Positions 11,093 through 21,227 of a stretch of 64,000 nt of DNA are shown here, in pieces. Position numbers and translations under genes: made by a program. The stretch covers positions 61,207,120-61,271,119 of the forward strand of contig CM043956.1 of NCBI GenBank assembly GCA_014529385.2, written 5' to 3'. This DNA is from Adiantum capillus-veneris (Eukaryota; Streptophyta; Polypodiopsida; Polypodiales; Pteridaceae). Each line of letters begins with the position of its first letter. Position 1 is the stretch's first letter. The notes under the pieces are model-generated. The model saw nothing but the letters and a program-made list of their open reading frames with translations, did no database searches and was not told the DNA's origin.

Positions 11093-11407
11093 TTAAAAAA
11101 TGACATTTAATGGGTCAAAAAATTCGACAAAGCTAGGGGTGTCTAGAACTAGTTTTTTGAGAGTTTTGGGAAAATAATACTCACAAGTTGGACATAGTTT
11201 TGACTTCCCTTGGCTAAAACCTCTTAGGACCAATGAGTGAGGGACCTGCCTCCACCAATCCTCTTCCTTAACCGATTTCATTGCACCTTTTTTCATGTAA
11301 AATTGTCCTGCTACAACACGTAAAACACCAGGACTATAATCACCAAGAATTGATTTACACATAAACAACTGAGGAAAAAACCTCATTATATTTTGAATGT
11401 CCATCAA
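11093..11407 (-). CDS. Hypothetical 104-codon frame
   Basis: This minus-strand frame has mixed, non-repetitive composition: '..SILGDYSPGVLRVVAGQF' and '..KLCPTCEYYFPKTLKKLV', with one CxxC. It lies between the two palindrome arrays. No family is recognised. It could be a remnant exon upstream of the ParB-like gene or chance, and nothing in the flanks decides the start. Confidence 0.25.
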   Translation of the reverse strand: MMDIQNIMRFFPQLFMCKSILGDYSPGVLRVVAGQFYMKKGAMKSVKEEDWWRQVPHSLVLRGFSQGKSKLCPTCEYYFPKTLKKLVLDTPSFVEFFDPLNVIF

Positions 11408-11479
11408 GGCTCAATTTTCATAGCATAATCTCCAAGGCCACCTATACTGGAACTAATGTCCTATCCTAAAAGAAAACTA

Positions 11480-12222
11480 TATGACTAACTAGGCTCGAAC
11501 TTAATTTTGAGCCACTCATGCAACTACTTTGAAGCCGGTCCTTCTTGGAAGCTCCGACTCTTTTGATAGGTCATTCAAGGAAACTTAGGTTTGATGTAAA
11601 GCTCATCATTACCTTGGCTCCACTTTACAACTCTTTAAATGTATAATATAGCTCAAACTTCAATTTGAGTCTCCTTCCAAATTCAAGGCTACTTTAACAT
11701 AGCTTGGGTTTTTTCTCACACCTGTTGTTGCTCGTAGATTTCTGACACTTGAATGTGCATCTATGCTCAAACTTGAGTTTGAGCCTTCTACCAAATTCCA
11801 TGGGTGCCTCCATGTAACTTGGGCTACATCTTGCAACCCGTGTGACAAGTATAGATTTCTAACACTTGGATGTACATTTAGGCTCAAACTTGACCTGCAA
11901 AATTCCATGCTTGCCTCTATGAAACTTTGGCTTTGTGAAACTCTTTTTATCTAGGTATTTATAGCACTTAGATGTACATCTAGGATCAAACTTGAGCTTG
12001 AGCCTCCTAGTGTCATGCGCGGGTTGACTCAATATAGCTTGAGATCCATCTTGCAACTATTTTAAGCTAAAGATTTCTAGCACTTAGACCTACATTTAGG
12101 CTCCATCTATGCTCCGGCATTGTAACTTAGGCACCATCTTGGACCTATTTTCAGCTTTAGATTTCTATCACTTAGATATACATTTAGGCTCAAACTTGAG
12201 CTCGAGCCTCCTACCATCCCCA
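11480..12222. repeat. Palindrome array, subtype II (left part)
   Basis: About six units of roughly 110 bp carry a related palindrome centred on CTTGAG or similar (near 11502, 11662, 11775, 11888, 11992 and 12199). Shared spacers are 'AAATTCCATGGGTGCCTC', 'TGTAACTTGGGC', 'CATCTTGCAAC' and 'ATTTCTAGCACTTGGATGT'. The palindrome arms match subtype I but the spacers differ. The array is cut at 12222 by the copia element and resumes at 17752. Confidence 0.85.
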
Positions 12223-12414
12223 TGAAGGAGTACGAGCGGAAGTGCGACGCGAGAGAGAGTGCGAGAAGAAGAGCACGACGATATGGTGAACTCGCTCTAC
12301 TGTAATGTGTAGAGCATAGTAGGTTCTTATTAGGTTTTTACAAAAGAATATGTGTACATACCTGGCGGCCCGCCCACTTACCTTGGCGATCACATTGGGC
12401 TTTATACCCCAACA
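12223..12414 (-). repeat. 3' LTR of the copia element
   Basis: The LTR runs from TGAAGGAG to CCCCAACA on the plus strand. A purine-rich tract (AAGTGGGAGGT on the minus strand, 12415-12425) adjoins it, as expected for the plus-strand primer. Confidence 0.92.
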
Positions 12415-12514
12415 ACCTCCCACTTAAAGTCCAATGTGGTACTTTAAGTGTGAGAGAAGCTACTATACAAGCTAATATACAAGAGATGTAGAGAAGTGAT
12501 GTACTACCCTACAC

Positions 12515-14170
12515 CTAACTGCTTGCGAAAATGCACAAAGCTCTAAGTCCTTTTGTAAGTAGATCAGCAGGATTTTCTGTGGTGTGAACTTTGACAAGCT
12601 GAAGTTGCTTATCCTCGAGCATTTCCCTGATGAAATGATACTTCACATCCACATGCTTTGTCTTTGAGTGATAAACTGGATTGCGAGCCAATTGTATAGC
12701 ACTTTGACTATCACAATATAACACAGGCATCTCTTCTTTGATTCCCAAATGTGTTACTAGTCGATTAAGCCAAATTGATTCTTTGCATGCCTCTGATGCT
12801 GCAACATATTCAACCTCTGTAGTAGACTGAGTAACACAATCTTGTAATCTAGAACGCCATGATACTGCTCCACCAGCCAATGTAAAGACATACCCTGACG
12901 TAGACCTTCGGTTGTCTAAGTGACCTGCATAATCTGAGTCTGTAAAACCCTTTACACTTAGCTCCTGACTCCCATAGCATATACGCATACTCTTTGTAGC
13001 TTTCAGGTATCTCAATATTCCTTTCACTACCTCCCAATGTTTCTTGCCTGGGTTTGACATGTATCGACTTACTACTCCCACTGCAAATGCAATGTCTGGG
13101 CGAGTAGCAATCATTGCATACATCAAACTACCCACTGCAGACACATATGGAATCTTATCCATTTCAGCCTATTCTTCCTCAGACAAAGGACAATCTTGTT
13201 TTCTAAGTTTCACATATGGTGGCAATGGAACACTCAATGCCTTTCCCTTCTCCATATTGAAACGTTGCAAAACCTTGTCAATATACTCTGTTTGAGATAA
13301 CCAAATCAACTTCTTTGATCTGTCTCTCTCAATGCGCATACCAAGTATATGACTTGCCCCACCCATGTCTTTCATGTCAAACGATTTTTCCATCTTTGAC
13401 TTCAAAGCTGAAATTTCTTCCAAGTGCTTGCCAACAATCAACATGTCATCCACATACAAAATAAGGATCAGCCAACTGCCATCCTTAGCCTTCTTTGTAT
13501 ATAGACAGTGATCGAACTCACTACGTTTGTAGCCTTGAGAAAGCATAAACTTGTGGAATTTATGGTACCATGCCCTCGGTGATTGTTTTAAGCCATAAAG
13601 ACTCTTTAACAACTGGCATACCCAATCTTCCTTGCCTTTCTCAACAAACCCTTCTGGCTGCTGCATGTAAATTTCCACATCTAAATCACCATGCAAGAAC
13701 GCTGTCTTGACATCCATTTGGTGCAACACCAAATCTAATCTGGCAACCAATGCAAGAAAGCATCTCAATGTAGTCATCTTGACCACCGGAGAGAAGACTT
13801 CATCAAAGTCAATGCCTTGTTCTTGCTTAAAGCCCTTGGCAAAAAGCCTTGCTTTGTACTTTGGCTGACTATCATGAGTGGTGATCTTATACCTGTAAAC
13901 CCATTTACAGGGTAGAGCCTTTTTGCCCCGTGGTAATTTAACTAGCTTCCATGTCTGGTTTTTATGCAGAGCTGTCATCTCCGACTGCATGGCCAATTGC
14001 CAATTCCTGGAGTCCTTCATTTGCACTGCTTCCTTGTAACATGAAGGCTCATTGCAATCAGTCAACATGACATAGTTCATAGATGGAACAAACCTATCAG
14101 GAGGTCGCGTGACACGTCCAGATCTACGCACAATAGGTGGCTCAGGCTCAGCCACAACCTGTGGTTCCAC
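12515..14170 (-). pseudogene. Copia reverse transcriptase and RNase H region
   Basis: The region encodes the copia RT and RNase H, which copy element RNA into DNA. The frame shows 'CKWVYRYK', then 'HQMDVKTAFLHGDL', the catalytic 'YVDDMLIVG' (YVDD at 13445-13456), 'VGSLMYAM', and RNase H with 'YCDSQSAIQLA' and 'TKHVDVKYHFIREM'. A TAG at 13169-13171 splits the frame in the RT-RNase H connection, with in-frame coding on both sides. The polyprotein ends with a TAG at 12515. A further TAG at 14177 separates it from the integrase part. Domain identity is secure; function is lost in this copy. Confidence 0.92.
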
Positions 14171-14176
14171 TCTATC

Positions 14177-15353
14177 CTATCCTTGCTCCTCTTGAGCCCT
14201 AACATTTTGTCTTGCACGTGCAGGTCCATCTTCTTGGAAGACAACTCTTCTAATCTCCTCAACCCTCTCTGGTTTAGAATGATATTTGGATTCATTAAAG
14301 TGAACATCATTGCTACGGACAACCTTTCTGGATTCGGGATCCCAAAGTCTGTACCCCATCTCACCAGAATTACCATAGCCTAGAAAGATGCACTTTCTAC
14401 TCTTTGGCTCAAGTTTGTTCCTAAATTCCTTTGGAACGTGAGTATATGCCTCACAACCAAAGACTCTGAGATTCTTGTATGAGGGCATTTTGCCTGACCA
14501 TACCATCTCTGGCACTGAATCCTTCTGCAAAACCTTGCTAGGAGATCTATTTACAAGATGAACAGCTGTTGATACAGATTTAGCCCAAAACCCATTTGGC
14601 AGCTGTGCATTAGACAACATACTTCTGACCTTCTCTTGTATGGTCCTATTCATCCTCTCAGCAACACCATTTTGAGGAGGATTGTAGGGAGCAGTAAGTT
14701 CACGTTTTATACCTTTTGACTCACAAAAGTCCTGAAAGGCCTTTGAAACATACTCTCCACCATTGTCAGTGCGTAATCATTTAAGCTTCTTGCCACTCTG
14801 ATTCTCCACAAGTGTCACAAACGTTTTGAAAACACTAAACGCTTCATCCTTGTGCTTGAGAAAGTAAACCCATACTTTCCTCGAGTAATCATCTATAAAT
14901 GTCATAAGAAGCTCCCCCTAGAGATAGGTTAGGCATAGGTCCACACAAATCACTATGAACAAGTGCCAATTGTGTATCTCTTCTACTGCTTCTATGCTTA
15001 TGTGGCTGCTGTGTTTGCTTACCATACAGACAATGTTCACAAAATTCAAAATCATTAAATGAAAAGCCAAGCAAATAACCAGAACGAGACAAGATTTCCA
15101 TTCCCTTCTTGGACATATGTCCTAACCGGCTATGCCACAAAGAAACATTCGGCTGCTCGGTTACATTGATTACATTTTTAGAGACATTTGGTACATAAAT
15201 CATGTAAAGTCCTCCAGACTTTACTCCATGTGCTACTATCATAGAACCCTTGGATATCTTCCACATGTTCTCTCCAAAAGTGGTGACGTAGCCAGCATCA
15301 TCAAGTAAACCTGTGCTAATCAAGCTCTTTGTAATTGCGGGAACATGTCTCAC
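14177..15353 (-). pseudogene. Copia GAG-pre-integrase and integrase region
   Basis: The N-terminal part has the HHCC zinc motif ('LWHSRLGHMSKKG' ... 'CEHCLYGKQ') and the first catalytic Asp at 'VHSDLCGPM'. A frameshift near 14890-14910 ends that frame. The core with 'RTDNGGEY' follows in another frame and carries a TGA at 14777-14779, just before it. The frame is open again from 14653 with 'GFWAKSVSTAVHLVNRSP' and the C-terminal integrase segment to the TAG at 14177. The codons around the TGA and TAG read normally on both sides, so these are point mutations. Confidence 0.88.
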
Positions 15354-15380
15354 ATTCTTCAGCGTGAAAGAAGAGCCATT

Positions 15381-16462
15381 TTAAAACTTCAATTGAACAT
15401 CTCCAACACCTAAGATCTCACATGTCTGCCCATTGCCTAGCCGAACATGATCTTTAGTGGTCACATAAGAGGTAAACCACTCCTTGTTTGGAGACACATG
15501 AAGTGATGCCCCTGAGTCTATAATCCAGTCACTCAGTGCATTTCCATCAGATGCTGTAAGAAGAGCTGAGTCCATTGTATTCTTCAAGAAGTAGATGTCT
15601 CCTGACACTAGACTGTCATCCTCTGCAACAGTGTTTGTCACATTTATTTCTTGAATCTTCACTGAGGACTTGTTCTTCTCACCATGGTCTTCAGCTTTCT
15701 CTTTTCCTTTTTCTGCTTTCCATTCTCTGCAGTCTCTTTTCATGTGACCCTTCTTGCCACAATGGTAGCATTCTATGTCACTCTTGCCTTTAGCACTGCG
15801 AGACTTGCTACGAGACTGATTCCTCTTTCCACCTTTGTACTTTTCTTTGGTCCTTCCCCTGACAACTAAGGTTGTTCCTTTGCCTTTATCCATTGTCTTT
15901 CTATTGGTTTCTTCAGTAAGCAGACTTCCTTCTACACCTGCTATGTTCAAACCATCTGGAGGTGCATAATTACTCAAAGCTGTGCGAAAAGTGTCCCAAC
16001 TTTCCGGCAATGTGATCAACAGGAACATAGCTCTAACAGGTTCATCAAACTTGACACCTTGAGCTGACAACTGACTATAGATTGTGTTGAATTCATTCAG
16101 ATGATTGGACATAGGTGTCCCTTCTTTCATCTTCAAGTCAACAAGCTTCTTAAGCCAGTATACCTGTGAAGCTACACTCTGCTTCTCATAAAGATCACTC
16201 AGCTTTAACCATGCTTGATAAGCCGACATCTTGTCTGCTACATTGAAGTAAACGCTTTCTGCCAAAGTCAGCATAATGGTAGAAAGTGCCAATTCATCCA
16301 TTCATCTTCGTCCATATCTTCTGGTTTTATCCCCTTGAGCTTTATAGGTTTTATCTGCTTCTTTTGTACCAACACGTGCCAAATCTGCTTCTTCCACAAT
16401 GGGAAATTGGTTCCATCCAGCTTCTTGATATTGTAAAGAGCAGTGTCCTGTGATCGAGCCAT
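15381..16462 (-). pseudogene. Copia gag and protease region
   Basis: Translation starts at 16462 (about 64 codons, 'LDGTNFPLWKKQIW' typical of copia gag). A one-base shift near 16300 moves to a 306-codon frame. It holds the gag helical domain, a basic region, a CCHC zinc knuckle (CYHCGKKGHMKRDC at 15729-15770) and the aspartic protease motif DSGAS (15504-15518). A TAA at 15381-15383 interrupts the protease just before 'NGSSFTLKNVRHVP', which continues in frame. Gag packages the RNA and the protease would mature the polyprotein. Confidence 0.9.
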
Positions 16463-17545
16463 AGCTACGCTTCACAGTAGTTTACTTTCCTGGGAAAAAT
16501 TCGGCAGAGTTTCCCCTGTAAACTGACCTCTGAACCAATATCAACCTGTCAAATGAACCAAGAAAGCTTCAGATTCTGCAGAAATTTTGGCAGAGTCTCC
16601 TTTGTAAAATGGCTCTGGTGTACTAAAAATAGACCAAAAAACAGCTCAAAAAACACTGTCTCTCTGACACTGTAAGCTGTGGGTAAACCTGTCCTGCACC
16701 TGTACTGTCTCTCACTGTCCTGTCACTGTCCTGTAAGCATAGACTGTGACAATGCCTCAATGGCAGTAAAGCAAAGATGCAATCCCAACTATCTAACTCA
16801 CAGTCAATACATCCTAGCTGCCTATCTAAGGGTGCTCGAGGGATCGCTCCAAGACCTGTATCACCGAAAGGATCTCAATATTCGAGAATCCCCCAGCTCA
16901 ATAAAACCTCACTCGACCCTCAACAAAGGCTGCAGTAAATCTGACAGTACATAGACTTCCCACAAAGTCATACATCCACAAATTTCCCACTATATGCTGT
17001 AACCGCTGCGGCGGTTGTTTGCTGCGTGACTCACAACCAGCAAACCCTCAACAAACATACATCATCTCTGACAATACATCCCATGTGGAAGTACCTGCAA
17101 TGTCAGGATGAAATCTGGAATATCAAGCAGCAAACACAAGCTACCTGATGAACTAGTGGATGTCGCCTACAGTCTGTGTGTAGATGCGCCCGTGTCGTAT
17201 GTGACACGCCTCCAAGAACTGTGAGCCGTCCTTCGATGTGTAGACAGCCACAAATCAACACTCTGGGAGTGTCGATATCCTCAGGACCTGCAGTCGTAGG
17301 CCGAAAACCCCAAATTTGCAAAGTCGGATCTGCACCCGTCGAGACCACGTAGTCGAAAATGGCCTGCGCAGACCTTTGTCGAAGCCGAACGATGGCCGAG
17401 ATGACCTCAGAATGAAATTCTGACAACACCGAGCGCTTTGGGTTCACCCACGAGATTTGGGGCCGTGTCTTCGCCTGTCGAATTTCACTCCAATCTGAGT
17501 TGGTGACTCTAGCCTCCTGCAGTGCTGCCCCGAGCCTCGATCTGA
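16463..17545 (-). other. Long copia leader between PBS and gag
   Basis: About 1.1 kb separate the PBS from the gag start, which is long for a compact copia element. It contains a 114-codon minus-strand frame (17103-17447) with no recognisable domain. It may be a packaging/leader region or captured DNA. Confidence 0.6.
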
Positions 17546-17557
17546 GCTCTGATACCA
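17546..17557 (-). other. Copia primer-binding site
   Basis: The minus strand reads TGGTATCAGAGC two bases inside the right (5') LTR, the standard plant copia PBS complementary to the 3' end of initiator tRNA-Met. Confidence 0.92.
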
Positions 17558-17559
17558 GT

Positions 17560-17751
17560 TGAAGGAGTACGAGCGGAAGTGCGACGCGAGAGAGAGTGCG
17601 AGAAGAAGAGCAAGACGATATGGTGAACTCGCTCTACTGTAATGTGTAGAGCATAGTGAGTTCTTATTAGGTTTTTACAAAAGAATATGTGTACATACCT
17701 GGCAGCCCGCCCACTTACCTTGGCGACCACATTGGGCTTTATACCCCAACA
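17560..17751 (-). repeat. 5' LTR of the copia element
   Basis: The LTR is 192 bp, with five substitutions relative to 12223-12414 (four transitions and one transversion by eye) and no indels. Confidence 0.92.
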
Positions 17752-17890
17752 CCCCAATGGGTTGATTCAATATAACTCGAGATCCATCTTGTAACTCTTG
17801 TGAGCTATATATTTCTAGCACTTGGATGTGCATAAAGGCTCCATCCTCCTATCAAATTCCATGGGTGCCTCTGCAATGTAACATAGTCCC
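17752..17890. repeat. Palindrome array, subtype II (right part)
   Basis: After the CCCCA duplication the array-II unit resumes ('GGGTTGATTCAATATAACTC', 'ATTTCTAGCACTTGGATGTG', 'AAATTCCATGGGTGCCTCTG'). It runs to within a few bases of the next ORF. This confirms that the copia element split one continuous array. Confidence 0.85.
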
Positions 17891-17899
17891 TATGGGTCG

Positions 17900-20104
17900 A
17901 TGCATCCACATCAAAGTGATATTTCAAGTTTGAATTTGGTAAGCTGGCCTATTAGGCAGCTCACATTTGAGAATGGTGAGCCCTTGATCAAAGACACTGG
18001 ATCTTCTTCTGCCATTGAGGGTATTCAAGATTTCCTCATGGAAGAAACGGGAGATTCCCTTGACAACTTATATGCTTCCAGTGATGACTATGAGGATGAT
18101 GGCATAGATAACAACACTGAAACTAGTTTTGAAGAAGATACCACCAGTACAAAACTAGGTCTTCTTCTTCATACTCAAAATGATAGAGAGCAGGATGCCA
18201 TTGCCGGTGACTATGATATAAGACATGGGACAGGTAAGAAAAGGAGTTATGTACATAGAGTTAGGCCTAGAAAAAAAAAAGGTAATGCTGATGCTTTCAA
18301 AAAACAATGTGATGTTTCAAACATTCACAAAGTTGCAACAATTGATTGTTGTGAGATGCGATGCTGCCAGATTGGAAACAGATCCAAAATCATGCAAGCG
18401 AGGGCAGACTTTTGGGGACAAAGCTACACTAGCCGATGCACATTTGTATTGGATTGTATGAGCATGGCTCATAGAAAAGATCAAGAAGAGGAATGCTTTG
18501 AGTTTACTTTTGATGGAAAGAAGGTATGTAGTAAAGCATGGTATGTAATGCATGGAATAGGAAAGTCAACATTTTACAGGCTGCGTAAAAAATTATTGGA
18601 TGGAGCATGCAATGGCAATCATGGAAACACTGGAATAATAAGGAAGAGCTTGACACATGTTGAGATGGCAAAAGCACTCATACAAGGCTTCATAGATAAT
18701 AATGCAGATCAAATGCCACATAAGTCAAGGACAACCATGCATGGAACTCGGGAAACTCAACGTGTTCTACCAACGATGTACAAACAAGTGGACATTTTGA
18801 GGGAAGTAAACGACACACTTGTCACAATGGAATACAAAACGTTGTCACAGCCAACATTCTCAAGGTTGTGGAACACAGTCTTCAAGACAGTCACTTTATC
18901 AAAATCAAGCACATTCTCTAAATGTGACATTTGCACATCCATAAAGGTCAAGCTGGAGTCTACCAAAAATCAGGTGGAGTGTGCTAGATACATGGCACAG
19001 AGGAGAGCACACATGTTGCAAAAAATGAGCTGTAGAAATCTGTATTATGCTTGGAGGAGCTCTTCAGAAATGAATCCAACCAAGTTCTTGTGCATTATAC
19101 ATGACAAAATGGACCAGAGTAAGATTGCTATACCACAAATTAAACCAGTTCCAAAATCTCTCAATGGAGTTGAGAGGCTTTCAGTATCCTTGACAGGAAT
19201 GCTCACTCATGGACATGGACAAACAGCTTATGGTCACTTTGCATTGGGATTATGGCCGAGTGATCCCAGCTTCACAATTGCATCTCTCTCAAAATGTCTA
19301 AGAAACTTAGAAAGAAGAGATAAACATACGTTTGGTGACTTGAGCTTAGAAAACGCAAGTGTAGAACCACGAACAAATATTTTTTATTGTGTTTTGTCTA
19401 CAGATTCTCTCTATCACCATATGAAAGTGCTTAAGGAGAAAAACCAGTACTACAAGGAACAGAGTGCTCAGAATGAAGAAGCAGAGATTGATCTAATCAC
19501 AAATGTGAATGTGGACACTGAGAATTTTGCTACTAGACAGGGAAATGATTGTCCAAGGATGCAATCAATCTTTGCTACTAATGCACATGTACAGGAGGAT
19601 GGCAATGTATATGGGTTCAAGAGGTTGCCAAGAACATTGCTGTTGCAACTTGACAATTGTGGTTCAGAAAATAAGAATCGATATGTGTTTGCATACCTAC
19701 CATTGTTGGTTGCACGAGGAGTGTATGACACTGTGCAACTTGGATTTCTTATGGTTGGTCACACTCATGAAGACATTGATGCATTGTTCAGTCGCTTTTT
19801 TGAGAAGCTTAGAAAACAAGCCATTTTTACATTTCCACATTTGATGAAGATCTTCAGTGAGTGTGTTAGCATGCATCCAACACCTTTTCTCCTACAAAAG
19901 GTGGCAGACTTTAAAGGATTTGTAAAGGGGTTCTTACATGATGGAGCAGATAGCTTAGTGGGTCATTCAAAGCCATTGCAATTTAGGTTCTATATGAGTG
20001 ATGGAATACCTTTGATGCAGTACAAAGTACACCCTAAAAATGTGGATTGGTTACCCGAAAATGGTATAGAGTTATGGAAGTACAAAGTACAAAGTACACC
20101 CTAA
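17900..20104 (+). CDS. DUF7869-type protein, 734 codons, intronless
   Basis: This is the longest open frame in the window. An acidic N-terminus (about residues 25-90) is followed by a basic stretch and a Cys-rich block with 'VCSKAWYVMHGIGKSTFYRL'. Then come 'SQPTFSRLWNTVFKTV' with CDIC (C342/C345), 'HDKMDQSK' (H401-D405), 'QLDNCGSENKN' (D585) and 'GHTHEDIDALFSRF' (H621, H623, D625, D627). These blocks in this order are what I know from DUF7869 proteins of plants and animals, probably a zinc-linked RNase H-like fold related to transposon proteins; the activity is inferred and not shown. The frame stops at 20102 because of a small tandem duplication, and the C-terminus continues in the next frame. 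Palindrome array II ends just before the first Met, so the promoter would lie in the array. Confidence 0.75.
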   Translation: MHPHQSDISSLNLVSWPIRQLTFENGEPLIKDTGSSSAIEGIQDFLMEETGDSLDNLYASSDDYEDDGIDNNTETSFEEDTTSTKLGLLLHTQNDREQDAIAGDYDIRHGTGKKRSYVHRVRPRKKKGNADAFKKQCDVSNIHKVATIDCCEMRCCQIGNRSKIMQARADFWGQSYTSRCTFVLDCMSMAHRKDQEEECFEFTFDGKKVCSKAWYVMHGIGKSTFYRLRKKLLDGACNGNHGNTGIIRKSLTHVEMAKALIQGFIDNNADQMPHKSRTTMHGTRETQRVLPTMYKQVDILREVNDTLVTMEYKTLSQPTFSRLWNTVFKTVTLSKSSTFSKCDICTSIKVKLESTKNQVECARYMAQRRAHMLQKMSCRNLYYAWRSSSEMNPTKFLCIIHDKMDQSKIAIPQIKPVPKSLNGVERLSVSLTGMLTHGHGQTAYGHFALGLWPSDPSFTIASLSKCLRNLERRDKHTFGDLSLENASVEPRTNIFYCVLSTDSLYHHMKVLKEKNQYYKEQSAQNEEAEIDLITNVNVDTENFATRQGNDCPRMQSIFATNAHVQEDGNVYGFKRLPRTLLLQLDNCGSENKNRYVFAYLPLLVARGVYDTVQLGFLMVGHTHEDIDALFSRFFEKLRKQAIFTFPHLMKIFSECVSMHPTPFLLQKVADFKGFVKGFLHDGADSLVGHSKPLQFRFYMSDGIPLMQYKVHPKNVDWLPENGIELWKYKVQSTP

Positions 20105-20147
20105 AAATGTGGATCCGTTACCCAAAAATGGTATAGAGTTATGGAAG
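20021..20147 (+). repeat. 60+67-bp tandem duplication that breaks the DUF7869 gene
   Basis: Positions 20021-20080 and 20081-20147 are tandem copies. The second has an extra 7 bp (another TACAAAG) and a few substitutions. A 60-bp duplication alone would keep the frame; the extra 7 bp shift it and produce the stop at 20102-20104. Confidence 0.9.
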
Positions 20148-20825
20148 AGAAATGACCAAGGAGGAGCCAAGCTTCCTGAAGGTGTTCCAAAAGTATTATC
20201 ACCCTTTGAGTATGTTAAAGATAGTGAGAAAGTTATGGAAGGAATAAAGAAGTATGTTAGTTGGTGGAAAGATCACTTGCAAGAGAAAGGAGATGAAAGT
20301 GAGTATGCTAGGTGGATCAACCCAGTTCTTATGTACTGGGAGAATCTCATGCAAGCTATGCAAAACCCTGGACAAAGTGAAAACACTTTATTTGATGACT
20401 TTTGGCCAAGGAGTATGCGTGAACAAGATCATCCTCTTGAAGTTCCATTGGAAGATGGTCTAGATGAAGCACTTGGCATAATCGAGGGCCACTATTGTGG
20501 TCCATTGCACAACAAACCTGCTGAGGAGTTCAACCCAACTCTTGATGTGGCAAAGGGAGACTTTGTACTTGTGCAACCTTGTGATGAAAATTACCCAATT
20601 TGGTTAGGAGTGGCAGCAATAGATATTGATCAGAACAATAACTTGGCAACCTATCTTCAAGTGAAGATACAATACTGGGCACCAATTTCAAAGAAGAAGA
20701 ATGCAAGTGATGTGGAGGTTTACAAGGATTGTTGGAACAAGTATTGGAGAGAGAACATCAATGATCCTCAACGTTGGGAAGACACTAGCTGCATCATTTG
20801 GGCATGGAAGCCCAAGGGTGGATGA
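20109..20825 (+). pseudogene. Split-off C-terminal part of the DUF7869-type protein
   Basis: This 238-codon frame starts inside the second copy of the duplication, where the segment 'KNGIELWK' is repeated from the upstream frame. It continues the protein with 'DSEKVMEGIKKYVSWWKDHL', 'GDFVLVQPCDENYPIWLGVA' and 'KYWRENINDPQRWEDTS'. The 'VLVQP..PIWLGVA' piece resembles a small barrel of the kind at the C-terminus of related proteins. There is no Met at its first codon (GTG), so separate translation is doubtful. It ends at a TGA at 20823-20825. It most likely belonged to one protein of about 950 residues. Confidence 0.75.
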
Positions 20826-21183
20826 ATTCCTGAAAAAATCAGGATTCCAAAGGCAATAATCCTCAAGGCCAAAGAGAGTCAGTTGAAACTTGATGAACAT
20901 GAGGCACCATCAAATGTCAATGCAAATGAAGAGGAATGATCGCTTAGCATCCGCCTTTCAACTTTGTAATCTTCTAGCAATGGTTCCAATTAGTCCACCC
21001 ACAGCTATGGTCATTATCAACATTGATAATGGAATCCCACCTTTGTAATCTTCAAGAAATCTTATTCAATATGAATGGTGTTTTTTTTCACTTTAGTCAC
21101 CCAAGTTTTTCTTGCAACTTACATTTTAATTGTTTTATCAAATGAAGCATGTGTGGGAAGAAAATTTTGGGTGCATGAGCATG

Positions 21184-21227
21184 TTTGTGTGCGTGTGTGT
21201 GCACGTGCGCACGCGCGTGTGTATTTG
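21184..21227. repeat. Alternating GT/GC tract (Z-DNA-prone)
   Basis: TGTGTGCGTGTGTGTGCACG followed by TGCGCACGCGCGTGTGT is an almost perfect purine-pyrimidine alternation about 360 bp 3' of the DUF7869 gene. Confidence 0.7.

Larger units (their letters stand above)
12223..17751 (-). mobile_element. Ty1/copia LTR retrotransposon, 5.5 kb
   Basis: The element has two 192-bp LTRs (12223-12414 and 17560-17751, TG...CA ends), an initiator-tRNA-Met PBS next to the right LTR, a purine tract next to the left LTR and a CCCCA target duplication on each side (12218-12222 and 17752-17756). The coding order gag-protease-integrase-RT-RNase H on the minus strand defines Ty1/copia. I count 5 differences between the LTRs, so insertion was fairly recent. 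The polyprotein is broken by four in-frame stops and at least two frameshifts, so this copy cannot make its own enzymes. It lies inside palindrome array II. Confidence 0.95.
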
